A stretch of DNA of 64,000 nucleotides from an uncultured Acidobacteriaceae bacterium. Lineage in GTDB: Bacteria > Acidobacteriota > Terriglobia > Terriglobales > Acidobacteriaceae. The stretch lies in the NCBI GenBank assembly GCA_903849645.1, contig CAINJJ010000050.1, forward strand, positions 28,025 to 92,024. Direction: 5' to 3'. Both the position numbers and the translations under genes were made by a program. The number at the start of each line of letters is the position of its first letter. The first letter of the stretch is position 1. Shown here in pieces: positions 48,710 through 59,300 of the stretch. The notes beneath the pieces are model-generated. The model worked only from the letters and a program-made list of their open reading frames with translations, did not search any database and had not been told where the DNA came from.

Positions 48710-51196
48710 TCAGCGCCCGCTAGCCTTCCCCAACTCAATGCGCAGCCCCGCGCGGAACCCAAACGGCAGGCTGGTGAAGCCGATGGGTGCGATATGCCGG
48801 TTCCCTGTCAAGTTGTCAGCCTGTCCATACGCCTCAAGCCAGGAGAGCAGCCGGTAGCTGCCGCCCAGGTCAACCCGCGCGTAGCCGGGGTCCAGATTGC
48901 GGTTGGGCAGCAAGAGGGAGTTGCCGCCGTTCAGGTCATAGCCGGCCAGAAAATCCGAGTCGTCGGACCGGCTGGCAAAAGCCGCCGTCCCCAGCGCCGT
49001 CATCCTCTGATGAGAATAGCTTCCGCTGATGAAGCCGGAATGCGGGGCGCGGCGGAACGGACGCGCGCCCTTGAGCGGCGAGTACACGCCGATGGGGATG
49101 CCGTTGAAGGTCGGCACCGGGCCCAGCAGTGCCACGTCGTCGTTGCTGAAGGACCTCTGCACGACCGCGTCCAGATAGGTGTAGCCACCGCGGACAAAGA
49201 TGCTGCGCCCGATGCCGCTCTCAACCGTGGTCTCAACGCCCAGAGCCCGATAAGCCTGGGTGTTGAGGCTCTGCTCGTAGGCCCCGTTGGCGGCGAGAAA
49301 CTGCTCAAGCTGCGCCTGTTGTGCGGGCGTCAGATTGGGCAGCAACTGGGGAATCAGGTCCAGACCCACATATTCGATCTGCCGCCCGTATTCGTTGTGA
49401 AAGAAGCTGGAGCGCAGCACGACCCGCTGCGCAAAGAGAGCCTGTTCCACTCCACCCTCATAGGTGCGTGTTGCCGGCGCAGCCAGCGGGGCGATGTGCA
49501 GCTGCTGAACCGTCCCCTGCCCGCCGTTGGACTCAAGAAAGTTGTAGAGAGAGTAAAACTGGTCGGTCAGAGAAGGCTCGCGTACCGCATCTCCAAAGTT
49601 GAATAACAGGCGTGTGCCGCCAAACACCCCTGGGCGCGGGCGCAAGGCATAGAAGGAAAAACCTGCCCGCGGCGAGGTCTGCGCGCCAAACAGAGAATAG
49701 TGCTCCAGGTTCCCGCCCAGCGTATAGAAGAAACGATTTTTGAAATCCCCATGAACCGCCGCCCGGTAATCGTAGTTCGCTCGCTTGACCGGCGTGTAAT
49801 ACGCGCTGCCGGGCTCCGAACCGCGCTCATCCTCATATTGAAAGCCAATCAGCGCGGTAAGGTGCGGCGTGAAACGATAGTCGCCCTGGTAGCTGAACTG
49901 ATCCCGGTTTGACACCAACTGATGGCCCTGCGGATAAGCTCCCGCGAAATCCAGCAGCGCGCGCCCGGTGACCGAGTAGCCATTGGCCCCCTTGATCGTC
50001 ACCATATCGCCAAAGCTATCGCCATAGGCGTCAAAAACCCCGGCGCCGCTCTGTTCCCACAGATGATATTGCTCGCGCTTGCGGGCCAGCCCATAGCGGA
50101 ATGAGTTGTGCAGCGCCGGGCTGGTCTGGTTGTCGACCGATGCGGACAGGAACAGGTTCTGGTCCTTCTCCGTCGCATTGTCGGCAACGTGATAGAAGTC
50201 CCAGCTGTTCGGCACCCCGGTTGCGTCGAACCCGTAGTGAACCGACGCCCGCAACTGCGTCTGCCCGGTCGGCTGCCAGCCAAAGTTCGCCGCGCCCGTT
50301 CCCAGGTGGTATTCGTCCCGCGGGAGGTCGTTGGCAGACTGGAGCCAGCTCACCGCGCCCAGGTAATCCAGCTTGCTCCGCGCCCCGGCCACTTCAAGCT
50401 GCTCGCGCGAAGTCGAAAAACTGCCCCCCTCCCCCCGGAAAAGGAAAGAAGGGAAACTCGTGGTGCCGTGCGGTGTGGTCAGACTCACAACCCCGCTGGC
50501 CGCATCCGCGCCGTAGAGGCTGGAGTTGGCGCCGCGATACACCTCCGCCCGCTCCACCGCCGTGGTAGACAGGGGGCCAAAGTCAAACCGGCCGCCCAGG
50601 TCGCCCAGGCTCACGCCGTCCAGCAGCACCTTGTTCGAGTCCGAACCGCCGCCCCGCACAAACAGTGAACTTTGCGCTCCAAGCTGGCCGGTCTGCACCA
50701 CAAACGTACCCGGCATCAGCCGCAGTGAATCCACAAGATCAATGCGCAACGCCAGATCGACCGGACTCAAAACGCTGGTTGCGGCCCCGGTCTGCGGCTG
50801 CGGCGTCGGCGTTCCGGTGTCGGTCACCACGATCGACTCGCGGGCCCACTCCGGCTCCAGCACCAGGCTGCGCTCCACCGAGTCCAGCCTTCCCGCGTAA
50901 AAGCCGGGCGTCTCCAACTGCCGGAAGCTCCTGGCGGAAACCACCAGGAAAAATCGCCCTTCCGCCCCGGAGAGAAGCTGAAAGCTGCCGTCCGCTCCAG
51001 AAATCGTGGCGCCCACCACTTTGCCATCGCTGATCAACGCAACGTTCGCGCCAGCCACCTTGGCGCCTGAAGCGTCTGAAACAACGCCGTGAATCGACGC
51101 CGCCATGCAAAATTGAACGGTTCCAGATAAAAGGAGAGCCGAAGAAACGCCGAGGAATCGACGTAGTTTGGATCGCAACCGGGTAAAGACAGGCAT
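48710..51196 (-). CDS. TonB-dependent receptor, BtuB-type by riboswitch context
   Basis: An 828-residue outer-membrane receptor. A signal peptide is followed by a carboxypeptidase-regulatory-like domain (SIHGVVSDASGAKVAGANV), a TonB plug domain with LRLMPGTFVVQTG, SLFVRGGGSDSNKVLLDGV and VERAEVYRGANSSLYGADAASGVV, and a beta-barrel ending in PFGFRAGLRIELGKASGR. A cobalamin riboswitch lies 47 nt upstream on the same strand, so cobalamin or a related corrinoid is the likely cargo. Two adjacent ATGs occur; the second (51196) has better spacing from AAGGAG. Unlike E. coli BtuB it carries the extra N-terminal domain. Low third-position GC is not evident. Confidence 0.88.
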   Translation of the reverse strand: MPVFTRLRSKLRRFLGVSSALLLSGTVQFCMAASIHGVVSDASGAKVAGANVALISDGKVVGATISGADGSFQLLSGAEGRFFLVVSARSFRQLETPGFYAGRLDSVERSLVLEPEWARESIVVTDTGTPTPQPQTGAATSVLSPVDLALRIDLVDSLRLMPGTFVVQTGQLGAQSSLFVRGGGSDSNKVLLDGVSLGDLGGRFDFGPLSTTAVERAEVYRGANSSLYGADAASGVVSLTTPHGTTSFPSFLFRGEGGSFSTSREQLEVAGARSKLDYLGAVSWLQSANDLPRDEYHLGTGAANFGWQPTGQTQLRASVHYGFDATGVPNSWDFYHVADNATEKDQNLFLSASVDNQTSPALHNSFRYGLARKREQYHLWEQSGAGVFDAYGDSFGDMVTIKGANGYSVTGRALLDFAGAYPQGHQLVSNRDQFSYQGDYRFTPHLTALIGFQYEDERGSEPGSAYYTPVKRANYDYRAAVHGDFKNRFFYTLGGNLEHYSLFGAQTSPRAGFSFYALRPRPGVFGGTRLLFNFGDAVREPSLTDQFYSLYNFLESNGGQGTVQQLHIAPLAAPATRTYEGGVEQALFAQRVVLRSSFFHNEYGRQIEYVGLDLIPQLLPNLTPAQQAQLEQFLAANGAYEQSLNTQAYRALGVETTVESGIGRSIFVRGGYTYLDAVVQRSFSNDDVALLGPVPTFNGIPIGVYSPLKGARPFRRAPHSGFISGSYSHQRMTALGTAAFASRSDDSDFLAGYDLNGGNSLLLPNRNLDPGYARVDLGGSYRLLSWLEAYGQADNLTGNRHIAPIGFTSLPFGFRAGLRIELGKASGR

Positions 51197-51242
51197 CATG
51201 GCTCCTTCGTTCCCCTCGGAACGCAAGCGGGGTTTGGCGCCG

Positions 51243-51450
51243 AGGACCGGTCTCCTGACTTGCGCTATTTCCAGCCACCTTCCCACAGACTATCCCGAAG
51301 GGCGCAGTCCGCAGTGGTTGTTCCGAGGACTCCGCGCGAAGCGGAATCACTCAGGCTGGTTCCCTGCCCTGCCCGATACGACGGGCCAAGCAGCAGAGGC
51401 GCTCACAGTTGCGGGGCAGTGGCGGAGTTTCACCGCCTTCCCGAGCATCC
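51243..51450 (-). promoter_or_regulatory. Cobalamin (B12) riboswitch
   Basis: The minus strand reads GGGAAGGCGGTGAAACTCCG, then CCACTGCCCCGCAACTGTGA, later CTGTGGGAAGGTGGC (the B12 box region) and, at its end, GCAAGTCAGGAGACCGG. These are the conserved blocks of the cobalamin riboswitch in the right order and spacing (about 208 nt). CCTCGG just after it can pair with CCGAGG next to the ribosome site of the receptor gene, suggesting control of translation start by cobalamin. Confidence 0.95.
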
Positions 51451-51501
51451 TGGCGATTGCCGAAATAGATCCGCTGCCCATCAACGCCGCAGCGAAAAAC
51501 T

Positions 51502-51522
51502 ACATGGAACAGTTTTCCATGT
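51502..51522 (-). other. Small hairpin at start of the riboswitch transcript
   Basis: ACATGGAA and TTCCATGT are perfect complements over a 5-nt loop, just after the promoter at 51531-51560 and before the riboswitch. A 5'-end hairpin may stabilise the leader. Confidence 0.6.
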
Positions 51523-51530
51523 CATCAACA

Positions 51531-51560
51531 TTTATAGCCGCAAGGAATCTGCCAAGTCAA
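51531..51560 (-). promoter_or_regulatory. Sigma-70-type promoter of the B12 receptor leader
   Basis: TTGACT, 18 nt, TATAAA on the minus strand, starting transcription near 51524. It lies between the tRNA 3' end and the riboswitch. Confidence 0.75.
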
Positions 51561-51619
51561 AGGAAGGAGGGCAACGTGAAAAGGGAGAAGGGCCAAAACT
51601 AGCAGTTGATTCAATAGTA

Positions 51620-51696
51620 TGGTGACCCCGGGAAGACTCGAACTTCCGACACGCAGTTTAGGAAACTGCTGCTCTATCCACCTGAGCTACGGGGCC
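51620..51696 (-). tRNA. tRNA-Arg (anticodon CCT)
   Basis: A 77-nt cloverleaf on the minus strand: acceptor GGCCCCG with CGGGGTC (one G-T pair), D-arm with AGCTCAGGTGG, anticodon stem GCAGT/ACTGC enclosing TTCCTAA (anticodon CCT), T-arm with GTTCGAGTC, and an encoded CCA after discriminator A. It reads AGG arginine codons. It ends 60 nt before the receptor promoter. Confidence 0.96.
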
Positions 51697-51731
51697 ATCC
51701 TTTATAATCAACAAGTTACAGAATATGCTTG

Positions 51732-51749
51732 ACCCCACAAACCCCACAA
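51732..51749. repeat. 9-bp tandem direct repeat next to tRNA-Arg
   Basis: CCCCACAAA occurs twice in a row at about 51732-51749, in the short gap between the tRNA and the integrase remnant. It could be a recombination scar or chance. Confidence 0.4.
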
Positions 51750-51808
51750 AGCGTAGAACGGTTTCATTCTGGCTGAACGCATCGTGGATGTTGAGAGTGG
51801 GGTAACGC

Positions 51809-52627
51809 ATGTCACCAAGATACCAGCGTGGGAGCCTTCGGCGCGAGAAGCGCGCCGGCGGAGACAAATGGGTTTGGCGCTACCGGTTGACCGGGGTGAT
51901 GAAACAGGAGGCATATCCAGTCGCCGACTTCAAGACGAAGTCGGTGATGTGGAAGCATCTCGAGCCGTCGATCCGGGTACTCAATGGCCAGGCTGAGAAG
52001 CCAGTTCATGTGGCGCCAACCATGGGCGACGTCATGAAGAAGTACATCGACCAGGAGCTGCCGAAGCTGGCTGCTTCCACGAGGAACACACAGGGAGGTC
52101 AGCTTCGGCTCCACATCGAGCCGCGGTGGGGAAACAAGCCACTCGCGGATATCGAGCCTGGAGAAGTCGAGGAGTGGGTATCGACGATCAAGCAGGTGAA
52201 CACTGGTGAGGACATGTCCCAGACCTCCAGGAGCCACATTGTCATCCTGATGCGCCGGCTATTCAAGCTTACGACCGCGATCAGCCAAATTCCAAGGAAA
52301 GCTATTCCGGACGGCGGTTCCGCGATCAAGCCTAAGAATTTCGGTGTGAACGGGATCAATAGCAGCAACCGGCAAGTATTTCTCGGCATGACCTTTTCGG
52401 TAAATTGGGATACAGCGGCGCCCCCCAAATTTCCGCAGGGATTCCCAACTGACGGAAGGTTGTTCCCAGATGACGTGATCGGCGGCGCTAAGGAGCGGAA
52501 TGCTCCTGGAAACTCGCTTGATGTGTACAACTACAGTTCAACCAAAAATGCGTGGGCATCAACGAGAAGGGCCATGGTTACGACGTATATTCCAGTTAAC
52601 AATGCGGGGGGAACATGTCCAAAATAA
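51809..52627 (+). pseudogene. Truncated tyrosine recombinase (integrase), catalytic domain lost
   Basis: A 272-residue reading frame. Residues 1-170 look like the N-terminal arm-binding and SAM-like core-binding parts of a phage integrase: RYQRGSLRREKRAGGDKWVWRYR, then TMGDVMKKYIDQELPKLAAST, WGNKPLADIEPGEVEEWVSTIKQ and SRSHIVILMRRLFKLTTA. The catalytic R...H-x-x-R...Y domain that should follow is absent; from about residue 175 (KPKNFGVNGINSSN onward) the sequence is unrelated to recombinases. So the integrase is broken at about 52330. It lies beside a tRNA gene, marking an old integration area. Confidence 0.75.
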
Positions 52628-53271
52628 ACAACGTAGCTCGAAACGTCGTGGTATTGATGGCCGTCTTGAACTCAGTCGCTTTTGGACAGAATTGCAAATT
52701 GTCGGGTACCACGGATTGGAATCCTTCACTTCGAAGTGTACTTGCCGATTGCTCATTCACGCTACCGTCGCCAGATGGGCAGCTTAGATTGAATGTTACC
52801 GCATCGGGTGTAATGTCGCTCTGGAAGAATACGGAGGCGAAGAAAGCCTGGCGCGGTCCTAAACTGCAACCGCCTGCGATGGTCTCCTGGTCGCCAAAGT
52901 CAGATACTTTCTTCGTCAACGACGGCGAGGGTTCTGGAATGTCAAGCGTTTTTAGAGTATTTAGAGTCAACGGAATTCAGGTTATGGAAGATGACTCTAT
53001 TGAACGGGCAGCAGTAGCCCTTTACCGTCGCCGAACACATTGCACTAGGTCGTCAGCTGATCCTAACGTTTGGGGCTTTGGCTGGGGAATGAACGGAGAC
53101 AGTATCCTCCTGTTCGTTCAGCCAACGGTGGATGAGCCATGCGGGCCTTCCGGAAACTTTATAGGATTAATTGTGCAGACCTCAGATGGCAAGATTGTGG
53201 AGACAATCCCAGAAGTGCAGATGAAAAAGAGATTCGATTCACTATTGCCACCTGAAATGTTCAGCAAGTGA
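52615..53271 (+). CDS. Secreted protein of unknown function
   Basis: A 218-residue exported protein, signal peptide MSKINNVARNVVVLMAVLNS with cleavage near VAFGQ. The mature chain holds five cysteines and beta-rich stretches such as ADCSFTLPSPDGQLRLNV and WSPKSDTFFVNDGEGSGMSS, a beta-propeller-like repeat pattern. I do not recognise a family. The start overlaps the end of the integrase remnant by 13 nt. A +1 shift near its end would add a further 36-codon open stretch (to 53345), so the C-terminus may be frameshifted. Codon use is visibly more AT-rich than in flanking genes. Confidence 0.55.
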   Translation: MSKINNVARNVVVLMAVLNSVAFGQNCKLSGTTDWNPSLRSVLADCSFTLPSPDGQLRLNVTASGVMSLWKNTEAKKAWRGPKLQPPAMVSWSPKSDTFFVNDGEGSGMSSVFRVFRVNGIQVMEDDSIERAAVALYRRRTHCTRSSADPNVWGFGWGMNGDSILLFVQPTVDEPCGPSGNFIGLIVQTSDGKIVETIPEVQMKKRFDSLLPPEMFSK

Positions 53272-53324
53272 GCCAGAGGCACCGAACTGTGTGACATATA
53301 ACGGCGAGTACCTGCGATACAGCA

Positions 53325-56300
53325 ATGGCGCGCAGACGTACTTCAGTGTCAACTAAGCGTACAAGCAGAATTCGCAGAGCTGCCCAGGGCCCGCGCGTGC
53401 AGTCGTTCTCGACTGAAGTAGCCGCTGGCGCCACAACCTCACTCACCTGGACGGCTCCACGCCCCGGCACTTACCTGATTGAATCGGGCACGCATCCTTC
53501 CATCCAGGGCCCCATGGGGCTCTATGGAATCCTCGTGGTCACAGCTGCTCCAGCCGGCCCGGTGGCGGGTACAGCCTACTCCGGTGTGAGCTACAACGCG
53601 GAAGTGCCGCTGATCTTTGGTGAAATCGACCCGGTACAGAACAACGCAGTCAGCGCCGCGGTAAACCACGTGGGGTTCAGCGAGACTGCGGTCTGGTCAG
53701 GCCAGCCAAACGGCTGTGGAAACCCTTCTTCGGCCAATTACCAGACATGTTATCCACCCGCGGTGAACTACACCCCGCTTTACTACACAATCAACGGCGT
53801 GGCCTTTGACAAGACACATCCGTCTGCATCGCTGTTCTCGGCAACGCCGACAACCGTGACTGCAGGCAGCAACCTCCTTGTGCGGCTGGTCAACGCAGGA
53901 CTGCGCATGCATGTGCCTTCAATCGTTGGCTCGCAAACAAGCGTTGGCTCGCAAACTGGAGGGACCACGCCAATACCGGGCTTTTCGCTCATCGCGGAAG
54001 ATGGCAACCCGCTTCCCGGCTCCGCCCGTGTGCAAAACGAAGTGTTCATGGCCGCCGGCAAGACCTATGACGTGATGGTGAATGCGCCAGGAGGCGGCGC
54101 CGCGGCTCTGCCCGTATATGACCGCGAACTCAGCCTTTCCGGGAATGCGATCTCCCGCGATGCCGGTATGCTGGCCTACATCAATATCAACGGCGCAGCA
54201 GCACCCCATAACGCTTCCGTGACAGCAGCCAATCCGGACACATATAACTCACTTCTAGCAGGTAAGCCGCTGACGGTTGCGGATCCGGCGAAGGGGGTTA
54301 TCGCAAATGACATCAACGTCTATGGCGTCACCCTTCTCACTACGCCCTCGAACGGGACGGTGCTACTGAATTCCGACGGCACCTTCACCTATACGCCGAG
54401 CGGCATGACCGTAACTGACTCTTTTTCCTATTGCGCAAACGGCACCGTCACAAGCACGGGTTGTTCGTCGGGCTTGACCGCTACCGTCACGTTGGGTGCA
54501 GCGCCCCTCGAGGCCGGCAGCGGCATCACAGTGGCTCCTATCTCATACACTGCTAACACAGCAACCTATCTCAAGATCAACTCCCCCGGCGTGTTGTCGG
54601 TGGACAAGGATGCGCTGGGCTATCCGCTTACGGTGAACGCGGCGAGCGTGACCGCAGGGTCGGGTCTCACCCTTGCCGTGGATGGCAGCGGCGGGTTTGT
54701 TGCGTCAGTTTCCACGGCGGGCACCTACACCTTCACTTACAAGGCCCAGAACTCGCAGGGCACTCTCAGCGCCACGGCAGCGACTGTAACGTTGATCTTC
54801 CCGGCGGGCTCCGGCCTGAAGGTATCGGTGGTGGATGGAAACGACAAGACAACCCCAATCACCGATTACCGCTGGATCATCGAGGAAGACCGCACCTTCT
54901 TCATAGACCCCACGAAGACCACGAATAATGGCGGGACAGCGATTGTTCCCACTTTCGGCACCAACTTCCACACCAGCTATATGCCGATGATAGCTACGGG
55001 CTGTGTAGGCACCATCTCCTGCCAACAGGGCCAGTCCATCGGGGGTGTAGGGGTGGTGTGCGACCAGGGGAATGGCGTTTGCAGGACGAGCGCAACGCAG
55101 GAAACAGCTGTCGACCCAGGCCAGGTACACCTGGACCCGACCAAACGCTACTACATCTCCATATTGCCTGGCGATGCAGCCAATCCCTTCCAGACCTCAA
55201 ACCAGACTGGGGCCTGCTCTGCCGGCACGCCAGGGGCCACAAATTGCGGTCACGGCATGGGAGGCGCGCCCATTGCAGCCGGTCAGACCGCGGTGACTGT
55301 GCTTGCACAGCCCACACCGTTCCCGCCCTCCAAGCTGTCAGTCTTTGTCTTTGAAGACGACTTCCCGCTCAACGGCGAGCAGGATGGAGGCGGCGGCATC
55401 GATGTGCTCTCGCCCAATGAACCTGGCCTGGGGCAGTTCAACATCACCATCATGGACGATGCCGGAGGTCCTGGCGACCCCACCGGGCAGGTGGACTACG
55501 ACATGTTCAATCAACCCCTCTCGAACAGCCTGGCCGGCACCAAAGACCCGGTTACCGGAATTGACGCCTGCCCCATATCACCGGAATCGCGCATCGGGAA
55601 GAGCGACCCCACCCAAACTGGAATCACAGGCACGATTGTTACCTGCCCGAAGTACGAGTCGGATGGCACAACACTGTCTCCCCTGGCTGGACAGGCTGTC
55701 GTGGCGAACCTTATGCCAGGCAGGTACGGGGTCATCGCAACTCCAGGCGCGGACCGGATTGCCCGCGGCGAAGAGTGGCTACAGACCAATACCCTCGATG
55801 GCCAGAAGGCGCATGACTCGTTCCTGCGCATCGGGGAGCCGAGTTTCTTCCAGGAGTATGGGCCGGCTGGTTACCACGTCTCCATCGGCTTTGCCAACCC
55901 CGCCATCATCAACGCCCGGAAGGCGAGCGTGTGCAACGGCACCAACATCAACATCACCGGAACAAATTGCACCAATACCGTCACGGGCATCGTAACCACG
56001 GAGCGCATGAGCCGGACTCCGGATGAGAGGCTTTACAGCAGCGGTTCGCGCGACAGCTTCGCCTTCACCCAGTGCTATGTCAGCTTCGGCGATCCGGACG
56101 GGGAAGACTTCGCGTTTACCAAGTGCAACGCTGATGGCACCTTTACGCTCACCGGCCTGCCTGACGGAGATTGGCGGATCACCACCTTCGATCAGTGGAA
56201 CGACCAACTGGTTGACGGCCTCTCTACGCCGGTTCGGCTGGCCGGCGGGGCAACGGTGCACTTCGACTCCAAACCAGGAGGCTTGGGCGACATCGCCGCG

Positions 56301-59300
56301 AATCAGTGGCAAGCCAACTTCATGACCCGCACATTCCTCGACACCAACGGCGACGGCATCTCACAGAAGAATGAGGACGGGCTTGCGCTGGTGAAGACCA
56401 ACGTCCGCTTCCGCGATGGCAGCTTCTCCAATCGCAACAACACTGATCTGAATGGATATGCAGCGTTCAACGAAGAGTTCCCGCTGTTCAGCTGGTATGT
56501 CATTGAGACCGATGTAACCCGCTACAAGAACACTGGAACCCATGTTGTTTACGATGCAGGCGGCCCGGCCGACGGCACGCCCTGCGGAGGAACCACCGGC
56601 GCTGCGCCATGCTCAGCGACAGCCGCCATCTCCAAGAACATGGCCAACACAGTGGAGCAGGTCCCTCTCCCTGCAACCCTGCGCGTCCCCGGGGCCGTCT
56701 ATTGCGACAACGCGGACTGCAATGGCTTCTCAATCGCGACTGGGCCTGAAGCTGGCGGCTCCAGCGGCCCAATCACTGGTCTCTCCACCGGCCGCATCGA
56801 CCCTCCCTGGGTATTGACCGAAGGCTGGCAAGGCTACAGCGGGCAGAACAACTTCCTTGAGTTCGGCAAGAAGCCTTACGCCTCAGGTGAGAACGGCGGC
56901 ATCCGCGGCCACGTGGTTTACTCCTCCACGCGTCCGTTCGACGATCCGCAGTTCAACACGCAAAACACCTGGGAGCCGCTGGTCCCTAATGTCACCATCA
57001 ATCTCTACCAGGAAAGCACGGCGCCGGACGGCAGCCAGGCGCTCACGCTGGTTGACACCACCAAGACCAGCAGCTTTGATGACTGGGCGCAGGGCTTCCG
57101 GTCAGATGGCGTACCCAACATGAACTGCCCCGGCCAGACGACCACGGACCTGTTCTACTTCTCGCTGTATAACCAGCCGAGCTGGCTCGATGTTTACAAC
57201 AACGGCGGGACTCCGGCGCACACCATCCCGTACAACTCCCAGTTCAAGTGCTATGACGGCATGCATAACTGGAACCAGTTGCAACCGGCTCCCTATGACG
57301 GGATGTACCAGTTCCCCAGTGTCACCGCGCTGAATCCAACCACTGGAAAGCCGGCAGGGACAAACTGCACGGCGTGCATACCCAATCCTGACACCACCGA
57401 CCCCTACCGCTCCGGACTTCCCATGCTGCCCGATGGCAAGTACGTCGTGGAAGTCGTGGTGCCTCCGGGTTATCAACTGGTTAAGGAAGAAGACAAGAAC
57501 ATTCTTATCGGCGACAACTTCATCGCGCCGGTTACGGTGGAATTCCCCGGCTTGGGAGGCTCGGTCTTCATCTTGCCCGACCAGGCCGCCATCGGCTCCA
57601 CGTACAATGCCAACAGTGCACAGAACCCGACGCAAAGCCTGGGCAGGGATCCGAGTCTGGAAAGCCATGAGGGTGATACCCCGACGGTGGACACCTTCTG
57701 GCCCTGTGTCGGTGAACTGCGCACAGTGCCTGACTTTATCAGCCTATTCCCCGGCTCGAAGGAAGTGGCTCCGTTTGCCGGCGCCTCACGCCATCTCTGC
57801 GACCGCAAGGAAGTAACACTCGACGACCAGACATCGTCGCAGGCGGAGTTCTTCATCTGGACAGAGACACCCGCTGCGGCCCACTTCACCGGCGTCATCA
57901 CAGACGACTTCACATCAGAGTTCGATCCCTTCTCTCCGCAGTTCGGTGAGAAATTTGCTCCCCCCGACCTGCCTGTATCCATCAAGGATTGGCAAGGGAA
58001 CGAGATTTCGCGAGTCTATGCCGACCATTGGGGATCTTACAATGGTCTGACCTATTCAACGTGGGAGGTGAACCCGCCGAACCCGACTGGATACTCGCCC
58101 ACAATGATGGTCACCTGCATGAATGATCCGGGCACGGGGACCGCTCCTGACCCACTGTTCAATCCGCAGTACAGCAACTTCTGCTACGAAATCCCGTTCA
58201 TGCCTGGGCAAACCCAGTACATGGACACGCCGGTTACGCCGACTTCCGCGTTTGCCGGCGCAGGATACAACAACCCAGACTGCTCATACCCTGTAGCCAC
58301 TCCAGCCATCAGTGAAGTGGACGGTGACGGAGTTGGACCCTGGGTAAGTGCGGCGGGACACGCCATCACAATCACTGCCCTTGGCGACCAGTATGTACCC
58401 AACAACGCATATTCGGGCCCATCCGCGACTACGGCTCCCTACAACCAGAAGACCATCCTGCGTCACTATGGATTTGGCGGCACAAAGGGAACCGTAATCA
58501 TTGGCGGAGTCAGCGTAACCGCGGCCAACATTACAACCTGGAACGACACCACCATCGTTGCCAATGTGCCGAGCACCGTTCCCAACTGCACCCTTCAGCA
58601 GCAGACGCAATACGGCGGCTCTGCGGCCAAGTGCGGTCAACTCGTTATCACCGCCGCGAATGGCAGGCAATCGATTGACTCGATCACCGTCACCATCGGC
58701 GGCAAAGCTCCCACGCACGTTGCCGCCTCGGCATCGATCCAAAGTGCGATCGACGGGGCAGCGCCAGGCGATCTGATCATTGTTGACCCGACATGCACCG
58801 GCGCCACAGGACCAGTTGCATGCACTACCGCCGGCGCCACGAAGTCGAATGCGACCCACCAGGAGCTGGTGCTGATGTGGAAGCCGGTCCGACTGCAAGG
58901 TGTCGGCGCCGCCTCCAGCATCATCAATGCCAACACGCATCCCGCTGGCAAGATCCAGATCTGGCGGCAGAAGGTCAATTGCCTCTTCGGATTGGCGCTC
59001 AATGGAACCCCCTCCACAGGGACGACCGGCGCAAACCCATATGACCCGACAGGAACCTTATCCTGCGGACCCGGTCTGGCAAACTTCAAGCCCTTCGATG
59101 GAGTTAACCCCCAGGTTGACCGCCTGCCTCTGGAAGCAACGGTGGGCTGGGACGCAACTCTCAACGGCAACCTCGCCGAGCTGCTCCAGGAACCGACCCT
59201 CATGGGCGCACTGGAAGGCGCAGCCATCACCGTGCTTTCCAAGGGTGTCAACTTCACATCCAATCCATTCGCAGCCGACACCTTCCCAGCCGGCACCACG

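Noticed and set aside
51600-51620. Attachment site at the tRNA-Arg 3' end
   Set aside because: The integrase remnant is on the 5' side of the tRNA, and I found no second copy of the 3' end in the window.
53325-53400. Signal peptide or twin-Arg signal at the start of the giant oxidase
   Set aside because: The start is basic and Ser/Thr-rich without a hydrophobic core, so it is more likely a chance frame upstream of the break.
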